Below, in pieces: positions 14,386-18,871 of a stretch of DNA of 18,871 nucleotides. The stretch is from UBA1361 sp035647455 (lineage in GTDB: Bacteria > Bacillota_I > Bacilli_A > RFN20 > CAG-826). Numbering within the stretch: position 1 is the first letter of the stretch; the number at the start of each line of letters is the position of its first letter. The notes under the pieces were generated by a model, which was given only the letters and a program-made list of their open reading frames with translations, was not told the DNA's origin and did not search any database. The stretch lies in NCBI GenBank assembly GCA_035647455.1, contig DASRNI010000016.1:1-18871 (forward strand). The letters run 5' to 3'. Both the position numbers and the translations under genes were made by a program.

Positions 14386-15022
14386 ATTCTTCTTCGCGCT
14401 TCTTAAGTGTCGCCACCACATCAATTTTATTTTGTTCGTCAAGCACTAAGTCACTCCGGACTGGTCCTTGCCAAATTTGCTTATCGCGGTACCACTCTTC
14501 GAGAAATTTTCGCCGTGGCTTTGCGACCTTTGGGAGTAAATTCATAATCTGCTTAAAGCGAACCGGTGTGTAGTTCGTGTGCTCGATACAATAATTAAAA
14601 TGCTCTTCACTTTCGAGAAACACGTAATGCGTATGACCGTGAATATTGATCACTCCTGGTTCAACGGGAATTGGTTCGTGGCTTAAAACAATTCGTTTCG
14701 TAATAAAAAGCGGGTGATCATAAACTTCCGCAAATAGTTTCTGATAAAACGACTTAGCGTACTCATCATGATTACCAAGAATTAAGATTTTATAGCCGTT
14801 TAAACGCGGAATATACTTTTCAAGGGCATCTTTACGGCCTAAGTCACCAAGAAAAATGACGACGGCGTTTTTAGCGACAATTTTGTTATAATTCGTAATA
14901 ACCTGCTCAATATACGCTTCTTTTGTTAAGAAATCGCGAAAATAAACTAGATTAAAAAGTCCTTCATCGCCAAAATGCAAGTCGCCAACAACAAAAGATA
15001 CTTCTTTATATTTATAAAGCAT
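14384..15022 (-). CDS. Calcineurin-like metallophosphoesterase
   Basis: A 212-aa cytoplasmic hydrolase with a two-metal centre. All five motifs are present in order: DxH in GDLHFGDEG (D14, H16), GDLG (59-62), GNHD (83-86), SHE (114-116) and HGHTH (128-132). A basic, proline-containing C-terminal extension follows. The substrate could be a phosphoester, cyclic nucleotide or nucleotide; the sequence does not say. No Shine-Dalgarno site precedes the ATG at 15022. A promoter TTGCGT-N18-TAAAAT (15041-15070) would give a leader of only about 12 nt. Its 3' untranslated region crosses the antisense small-RNA unit before a terminator. The SHOCT-family operon lies upstream on the same strand with no good terminator between. 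Confidence 0.88.
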   Translation of the reverse strand: MLYKYKEVSFVVGDLHFGDEGLFNLVYFRDFLTKEAYIEQVITNYNKIVAKNAVVIFLGDLGRKDALEKYIPRLNGYKILILGNHDEYAKSFYQKLFAEVYDHPLFITKRIVLSHEPIPVEPGVINIHGHTHYVFLESEEHFNYCIEHTNYTPVRFKQIMNLLPKVAKPRRKFLEEWYRDKQIWQGPVRSDLVLDEQNKIDVVATLKKREEE

Positions 15023-15086
15023 AATTATGTAACCACAGTTATTTTACTATTTAGGGCACTTGTAACGCAACCAAAAGCAAAGTGCA

Positions 15087-15437
15087 TTATTCGACTTTAA
15101 TTAAAACAGTATCGCCGTCACTACTTTTAATGTTAACGAGTTCACCGACAACACCCGAGTTCACTAAATCAATGATCGCATCGATATCGATGTTATATTC
15201 GTCAAAATTAACATTAAACTTATTCCCTTTTAGTAAGTTAACGAATTCAAGCGGTAAATTAATCCGCACATTGTCACCTTCTTTGGAATCAATTAAGACA
15301 ACAACATTTTTCAAAGCATGTTTCGTTACGGTCGTGCTAGGTGTGTCATCAATTGCTTTAAGTAACTGTTCTGCTTCAACCGCGTTAATCGTACCCGCAG
15401 CAAGCATTTCTAAAATTTTCATCCTTTGTTCTTTCAT
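15087..15437 (-). CDS. SHOCT-like / YvlB-N domain protein
   Basis: A 116-aa protein. Residues 1-30 (RMKILEMLAAGTINAVEAEQLLKAI) form the short helical-hairpin SHOCT-like domain seen at the N-terminus of YvlB and LiaX. Residues 45-116 form a conserved companion domain with an INLPLEFVNLL motif and the ending LVNIKSSDGDTVLIKVE; related endings occur in the first gene of this operon. Such proteins are found in operons tied to cell-envelope stress in Gram-positive bacteria. It starts 12 bp after the stop of the DUF2089 gene, with a purine-rich AGAGAAAGAGAAAG leader directly before the ATG. No membrane helix. Its exact role is not known. Confidence 0.75.
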   Translation of the reverse strand: MKEQRMKILEMLAAGTINAVEAEQLLKAIDDTPSTTVTKHALKNVVVLIDSKEGDNVRINLPLEFVNLLKGNKFNVNFDEYNIDIDAIIDLVNSGVVGELVNIKSSDGDTVLIKVE

Positions 15438-15449
15438 CTTTCTCTTTCT

Positions 15450-15815
15450 CTACTTTTTAATTTTTTCAAGTGCCGCGGCTACTGATAAGTCGCCGCTTTT
15501 AACTAAGTCTAGTACTTCGCTGACATTTGTCTCTGCTTCAGCGCTAACGTTATAACCAAGAGCGCTAATCGTTTCGTCAAGCATTTTTTTGACCGTTGGG
15601 TAACTAAGATTAAGTTCTTTTTCAATTAATTTAATGTTACCGCGGTTTTTTACAAATATTTCGATAAAGTACAGTTTCTCTTCATCTAAATAATTAAATT
15701 TTGAAAACATAAAATTGCCTTCAATTGTTGTTTTGCAGTTGGCACAGCTGAGTTTTGTAATTGTCATACCGTGACTACAGACGGGACAAACGGTTAAAGC
15801 TTTGTTCTGGTGCAT
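15450..15815 (-). CDS. DUF2089-family zinc-ribbon/HTH protein
   Basis: A 121-aa protein with the DUF2089 layout. A zinc ribbon uses C10, C13, C24 and C27 (CPVC and CANC) and ends in TTIEGNF. A helix-turn-helix-like region follows at about 58-83 (NRGNIKLIEKELNLSYPTVKKMLD). A short SHOCT-like C-terminus (VLDLVKSGDLSVAAALEKI) closes it. It is probably a DNA-binding regulator of its own operon, as suggested by family architecture; direct evidence is absent. AAAGGAG lies a few bases before the ATG at 15815. It sits between the two other operon genes with gaps of about 11-12 bp. Its stop is TAG, the only non-TAA stop in the window. Confidence 0.85.
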   Translation of the reverse strand: MHQNKALTVCPVCSHGMTITKLSCANCKTTIEGNFMFSKFNYLDEEKLYFIEIFVKNRGNIKLIEKELNLSYPTVKKMLDETISALGYNVSAEAETNVSEVLDLVKSGDLSVAAALEKIKK

Positions 15816-15826
15816 TATTTTCTCCT

Positions 15827-16173
15827 TTAAATTGTTTTAATCTTAACTTTAACGCCATCTTGTGACGTTATATCAATATAACTACCTTTGTAAAGTGGTA
15901 GCGCGAGTAAATCTTTGTAACTTACGTTAATATCTTTGCTAATTACGCGCTCACTTGTACGGAATACTAATTTTAAGAAGCGGAGTGAAACGGGCAAGAA
16001 AAAAAGCACACGCAGAAAGTTAGTGACCCGTCTTTCTTCCTTAATCTTAATTCGTAACGAAATAAAGCGGGCTAACTTCTTCTTCGGTACAGGGTAAAGT
16101 TTGCAGTACGCCTTTTCGCGCGTAATTCGCCCTTTCTCAACCTTTTTAGTGTTTTAATCGTTCGACTTTTCAT
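15827..16173 (-). CDS. Basic protein of the SHOCT/DUF2089 operon, apparent frameshift near the start
   Basis: The C-terminal part reads LLALPLYKGSYIDITSQDGVKVKIKTI, matching the ending of the SHOCT-like protein two genes downstream, and a central FLRVLFFLPVSLRFLKLVF segment is hydrophobic. The frame is open from 15827 to 16153 but contains no ATG; the only usual start is GTG at 16009, in the middle of coding-like sequence. A properly placed ATG with AAGGGA upstream is at 16173, behind a consensus promoter, but in another frame: it gives MKSRTIKTLKRLRKGELRAK and stops at TAG 16072. A -1 shift in the 81-nt overlap (for example at CTAAAAAGG) would join the two. It is either a frameshift mutation or sequencing error, programmed frameshifting, or two overlapping genes. 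Confidence 0.6.
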
Positions 16174-16206
16174 AGCGGTCCCTTAATTTTCTTAAGTTAT
16201 ACCTTA

Positions 16207-16234
16207 ATTATAGTTAAAATTTTCAATATGTCAA
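16207..16234 (-). promoter_or_regulatory. Consensus sigma-A promoter of the SHOCT/DUF2089 operon
   Basis: Minus strand TTGACA (16229-16234), 16-bp spacer, TATAAT (16207-16212). Both hexamers are perfect. Expected +1 near 16200, 27 nt before the ATG at 16173. Confidence 0.75.
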
Positions 16235-16361
16235 TTAAAATTATTAATAAATTACAAATAAAAGCTTAATTTAATCAAGAATTTCCTAAATTTCTAGCTT
16301 CCACCACGCTTAAAGTGACTAATAACTAACAATAAACACTCTTACTTGTGCGTAATAAATA

Positions 16362-16370
16362 TGCTACAAT
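16362..16370 (+). promoter_or_regulatory. Extended -10 promoter of the 16417 membrane-protein gene
   Basis: TGCTACAAT, a TGn-TACAAT extended -10. Expected +1 near 16377. The -35 (TTACTT, 16342-16347) is weak. Confidence 0.5.
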
Positions 16371-16416
16371 AATATTAATTAGAGAGAAGAAAAAAAGACG
16401 AAAAGAGAAAAAAATA

Positions 16417-17286
16417 ATGAAGAAACAAAAAGGTTTTATAGCTTTAATGATAACGGTTATTGTTGTTTTCATTTTAAGTGTTGTTAGTTTAATCTTTGCG
16501 ACATGGCTTGAAGATCATGTTGCAGTTGTCGGGATTAGGATTGCTGTTCTCATCGTCACTTTCGCCGCGTTTGGTGCAAGTGCGATATTTAGTATGATGG
16601 TTTACAAGCATAACTTAACCGTCAGCAAGGTTAACGATGACAACAATAAACGGAGTGAACTATTCCGTGAATTACAATTCGTTTCAAGTAACTATTCAAT
16701 TATTGAATTTAATGACCGCATGCTTATTTATCACGAATCAAGCTGGTATACACCAAAGTACTACAACAAAGATCTGCCAAGCTTTCATTTAGTTGACAGG
16801 GAACTTGATCCGGACAAAGAACTGGCGTTTTACACAGTACGAATTCCCTTTAAACTCGTCGAAGGGAAAACACCGGGTAGAATTGAATTAACACGGTTAA
16901 AATTTGAAAAAGGGAAAGAAGCGTTTAACTTCGTCCCAATGGAACACGAAAAAACAACGAAAACATACATTCTTTTTAACGAACAAACAAAGCGTGACAA
17001 TATGATTATTAATATCGTCTTTAATAAATCAAGCAACTTCTTTAATGAAGAACTTAATAAATTTACAAAAATTAAAATTGCGCTCAATGTTTCGAGTATT
17101 CTCGGCGTCTCAATTAGCGGCACGAGTGAACTTTATTTCACAAACCCAACACAGACCGAAGGCCAAGGCTTACATACGTATAAAATTAACACTTCAAACT
17201 TCATTCTCACAAGTTTACCGTACTTAGATGACGAACTTCTTGAAGCTACCGCAACGATTAATAAAGATATGTTTCAAGACCGCTAA
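16417..17286 (+). CDS. Two-TM-helix membrane protein of unknown function
   Basis: A 289-aa protein with two hydrophobic helices at residues 7-29 and 38-62, then a long soluble domain (65-289) rich in predicted beta strands, such as the IKIALNVSSILGVSISGTSELYFTN segment. Both ends are probably cytoplasmic, with a loop of only about 8 residues outside. The frame opens at GTG 16348, but that start lies inside the promoter; the ATG at 16417, preceded by purine-rich AAAAGAGAAA, is chosen. It is divergent from the SHOCT/DUF2089 operon, so it may be regulated by or work with it; this is inference from position. I do not recognise the soluble domain. It ends at a bidirectional hairpin. Confidence 0.78.
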   Translation: MKKQKGFIALMITVIVVFILSVVSLIFATWLEDHVAVVGIRIAVLIVTFAAFGASAIFSMMVYKHNLTVSKVNDDNNKRSELFRELQFVSSNYSIIEFNDRMLIYHESSWYTPKYYNKDLPSFHLVDRELDPDKELAFYTVRIPFKLVEGKTPGRIELTRLKFEKGKEAFNFVPMEHEKTTKTYILFNEQTKRDNMIINIVFNKSSNFFNEELNKFTKIKIALNVSSILGVSISGTSELYFTNPTQTEGQGLHTYKINTSNFILTSLPYLDDELLEATATINKDMFQDR

Positions 17287-17309
17287 AAAAAAACGCTACA
17301 TTATGTAGC
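17286..17309. terminator. Bidirectional terminator between the membrane-protein gene and tRNA-Arg
   Basis: GCTACA-TTA-TGTAGC flanked by eight As on the left (a T run for minus-strand tRNA transcripts) and ATTTT on the right for the plus-strand gene. Strongest in the minus direction, a few bases after the tRNA 3' end. Confidence 0.75.
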
Positions 17310-17315
17310 ATTTTC

Positions 17316-17392
17316 TGGCGTCCCGGGAGCGACTCGAACGCCCAACTCACAGCTTCGAAGGCTGTTGCTCTATCCAATTGAACTACCGGGAC
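17316..17392 (-). tRNA. tRNA-Arg (anticodon UCG), CCA encoded
   Basis: A 77-nt cloverleaf. The acceptor stem GTCCCGG pairs with CCGGGAC, followed by discriminator G and an encoded CCA. The anticodon stem ACAGC/GCTGT encloses the loop CTTCGAA, so the anticodon is TCG, reading CGA and CGG. The T arm has the TTCGAGT loop. An extended -10 (TGATAAAAT on the minus strand, hexamer 17401-17406) lies just upstream. The first ORF upstream on this strand is the AhpD-like gene with no clear terminator in between. Confidence 0.95.
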
Positions 17393-17449
17393 ATAACGTT
17401 ATTTTATCATTAATTAAAAATTTTGCAGTAATTAACCTTAGGAACTGTT

Positions 17450-18016
17450 TTAAATAACTCGTTTCCTCACAAAAATGTTGATTAGTAAGAAAAACGGTAA
17501 AAGGAGATAAGCAAAAAAACCGTTATAAAGTTCTGTTCCAAGTTTCGAATTTTTATTCCGTTTTAGGCGGAAGCGATTAACAAAGTTCGTTAAATTGATC
17601 CCGTTTGCGTTACCAAACATAATAATCTGGATTGTCCCAATAATTCCCGCGACTTCTTGCGCTGAATAGTAACGACGGAGTTCTGTTAATGTTTCCCCGT
17701 CATAGTTGCCAAGCGTATCCGCGTAATGCTCGGCGAAAAGCAAGGCATGCGCTTCTTTTTCGTCTAGATTACGGAAATTATCACTAAAAAGCGCATCTAG
17801 CTCTTCTTTTGTCGCTCCTTCTTTTAAAAGTGCTTGTGTGTGGACATAACTACAAACACGGCAACTATTAACTTCGCTTACGGCAAGCATAATTTGTTTT
17901 TGCAGTGATTTACTAATTAACTTCCGTTCTTTACGGAGTTTTATAATGGCATGTGCAGTACGAAAAGAGATGCGGTTAAACTGTTTAACTGTAAAATAGC
18001 GTGGTTCTTTTTGCAC
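17450..18016 (-). CDS. AhpD/carboxymuconolactone decarboxylase-like protein with a membrane tail
   Basis: A 188-aa protein with the CMD-family core at residues 40-125. The redox and proton-relay residues are in place: E48, C52, C55 and H59 in VSEVNSCRVCSYVHTQAL. Family members are thiol-dependent peroxidases or gamma-carboxymuconolactone decarboxylases; the intact CxxC-x3-H favours an alkylhydroperoxidase-like role. Unusually it ends in a hydrophobic helix (FFAYLLLPFFLLINIFV, about 168-184) and basic residues, a likely tail anchor. The start is GTG at 18016, with GGAG nine bases upstream and an extended -10 (TGCTACAAT, 18036-18044). It lies 80 bp downstream of a quinone-oxidoreductase-like gene, which may point to shared redox physiology. 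Confidence 0.85.
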   Translation of the reverse strand: MQKEPRYFTVKQFNRISFRTAHAIIKLRKERKLISKSLQKQIMLAVSEVNSCRVCSYVHTQALLKEGATKEELDALFSDNFRNLDEKEAHALLFAEHYADTLGNYDGETLTELRRYYSAQEVAGIIGTIQIIMFGNANGINLTNFVNRFRLKRNKNSKLGTELYNGFFAYLLLPFFLLINIFVRKRVI

Positions 18017-18035
18017 CGTTACTTGCTCCTTTTTA

Positions 18036-18044
18036 ATTGTAGCA
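18036..18044 (-). promoter_or_regulatory. Extended -10 promoter of the AhpD-like gene
   Basis: Minus strand TGCTACAAT, identical to the element in front of the 16417 gene. Expected +1 near 18029, just before the AAAGGAG ribosome site. No -35 match. Confidence 0.45.
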
Positions 18045-18096
18045 TTAAAGAGCTGATAACCGTACGCTTTTTTTATAACGTTAATTTAAAGTAAAT

Positions 18097-18871
18097 TTAG
18101 TCAAACTTAAAAACAACTCGCTTGCCACTTTGTTGCCAGGTCTCGACGAGCTCGTGATATTTCTTAATCATTTTGTAGTCTAAAATCTCAATATCGTCAC
18201 TTAAAAAGTGGCCTTTCGCAAAATATTTATTCATAAATAGTGCCGCGTTATCCAAGGCTTCAAGCGGTTCTTTACTTAACACAAAACCTAATATTTGTTT
18301 ACCGTTCGTATAAAAGTCCCACGGATCAAACTTCGTGTCACGTGGTTTCGTTATCATCAGTAATTTACCGTTATTATTTAAGAGTTTAACGTTATCATTT
18401 AAACTATTTTGCCCGGAAGTATCGATTAAAAGATCAAATTTAGTTGTGTATTCAGGATTTTTATAATCAAGACACATCGCACCAAGTTTGGTTAAGCGCG
18501 GAAAGTCACGGGGATGCGCAGTTGCGGAGATGTTTAAATTTAAGATTTTCGCTACTTCAATTAACTTCGTACCAACAAGTCCAGCCCCACCTTGAATTAA
18601 GATGCTACTCTTTGCTTTCGGCGTTACTAAACGCGTTAAAAGTAAGACGGCAGTCGTCAAGGCATGAAGCGTACTAACTGCTTGATACGGATCAACGTTT
18701 GGCGGTAACAAATATAACCGTTCTTCGTTAATTGCTAAGTAACTCGCACTCGCACCGTTACGGTTTTCGTAACCAAGCGAATTACTCCAGACGATGTCAC
18801 CTTTGTTAAACGCGCTATTATTTGCGTCGATTACAATACCGACGACATCTCTTCCAAGTAAAAATGGCATC
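18097..18871 (-). CDS. MDR-family oxidoreductase, quinone-oxidoreductase-like, 5' end outside the window
   Basis: The last 258 or so residues of a medium-chain dehydrogenase/reductase. The visible part opens with FLLGRDVVGIVIDANNS, which in this family is about residue 55-70, so the true start lies beyond the right edge. The NADPH-binding motif is in ILIQGGAGLVGTKLIEVAK (GGAGLVG). The structural-zinc cysteine cluster seen in alcohol dehydrogenases is absent, placing it among zinc-independent quinone oxidoreductases that reduce quinones or enones with NADPH. The C-terminal sequence HELVETWQQSGKRVVFKFD is typical of the family. No clear terminator follows, so read-through toward the AhpD-like gene is possible. 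Confidence 0.85.
   Translation of the reverse strand, partial: MPFLLGRDVVGIVIDANNSAFNKGDIVWSNSLGYENRNGASASYLAINEERLYLLPPNVDPYQAVSTLHALTTAVLLLTRLVTPKAKSSILIQGGAGLVGTKLIEVAKILNLNISATAHPRDFPRLTKLGAMCLDYKNPEYTTKFDLLIDTSGQNSLNDNVKLLNNNGKLLMITKPRDTKFDPWDFYTNGKQILGFVLSKEPLEALDNAALFMNKYFAKGHFLSDDIEILDYKMIKKYHELVETWQQSGKRVVFKFD

Noticed and set aside
15056..15085. Inverted repeat GCACTT-N18-AAGTGC after the SHOCT-like gene
   Set aside because: The loop is long, the stem short and no T run follows on either strand, so I do not call it a terminator.
16348..16416. GTG start at 16348 for the two-TM protein
   Set aside because: It lies upstream of the probable transcription start and adds a Lys/Arg-rich segment encoded by the purine-rich leader; ATG 16417 starts a normal membrane protein.

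Overview
The window looks like chromosome from a low-GC (estimated by eye at about 40%), standard-code relative of the Bacillota/Mycoplasmatota; an Acholeplasma- or Izemoplasma-like organism is my best guess, but it rests only on base composition, A/T-rich sigma-A-type promoters (many with a TGn extended -10), strong Shine-Dalgarno sites and gene content. Trp is TGG. Of 18 genes whose 3' end lies in the window, 17 stop at TAA, one at TAG and none at TGA. Genes are dense and mostly on the minus strand. No intergenic gap exceeds 300 bases. I see no insertion sequence, prophage, CRISPR array or rRNA.

Region 1 (1-5990): a minus-strand tig-lon pair (trigger factor, then Lon running off the left edge), a hypothetical helical protein whose mRNA looks leaderless, and a CPA2-type cation/proton antiporter. 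A LysR regulator diverges from the antiporter, and a 24-bp palindrome sits exactly where a LysR protein would activate the antiporter and repress itself. Region 2 (5991-8087): a convergent terminator, a 53-codon small gene, a TetR regulator, and a divergent NAD-dependent epimerase/dehydratase, with an 18-bp perfect palindrome in the shared promoter that is the likely TetR operator.

Region 3 (8111-14214), all minus: a zinc-ribbon/membrane/Sel1-repeat protein, a large membrane 5TMR-PAS-GGDEF-HD-GYP protein whose HD-GYP half has lost key metal ligands, a full-length MgtA-type P-type ATPase, and a small downstream gene that lacks an ATG start and lies in frame with the MgtA stop. Region 4 (14255-15022): a metallophosphoesterase and, on the opposite strand, an orphan promoter plus near-perfect terminator that would make a transcript of only about 50 nt.

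Region 5 (15087-17286): a three-gene operon (a DUF2089 zinc-ribbon/HTH protein, a SHOCT-like/YvlB-N protein and a related basic protein with an apparent frameshift) driven by a consensus TTGACA-N16-TATAAT promoter, divergent from a two-TM-helix protein of unknown function. It may be an envelope-stress or membrane-sensing module. Region 6 (17286-18871): tRNA-Arg(UCG), a membrane-tailed AhpD/carboxymuconolactone-decarboxylase-like protein, and a zinc-independent quinone-oxidoreductase-like MDR protein cut by the right edge.

The most interesting signals are the degenerate c-di-GMP protein, the orphan small RNA, the non-ATG/frameshifted small genes, the apparently leaderless mRNAs and the two clear divergent operator regions.
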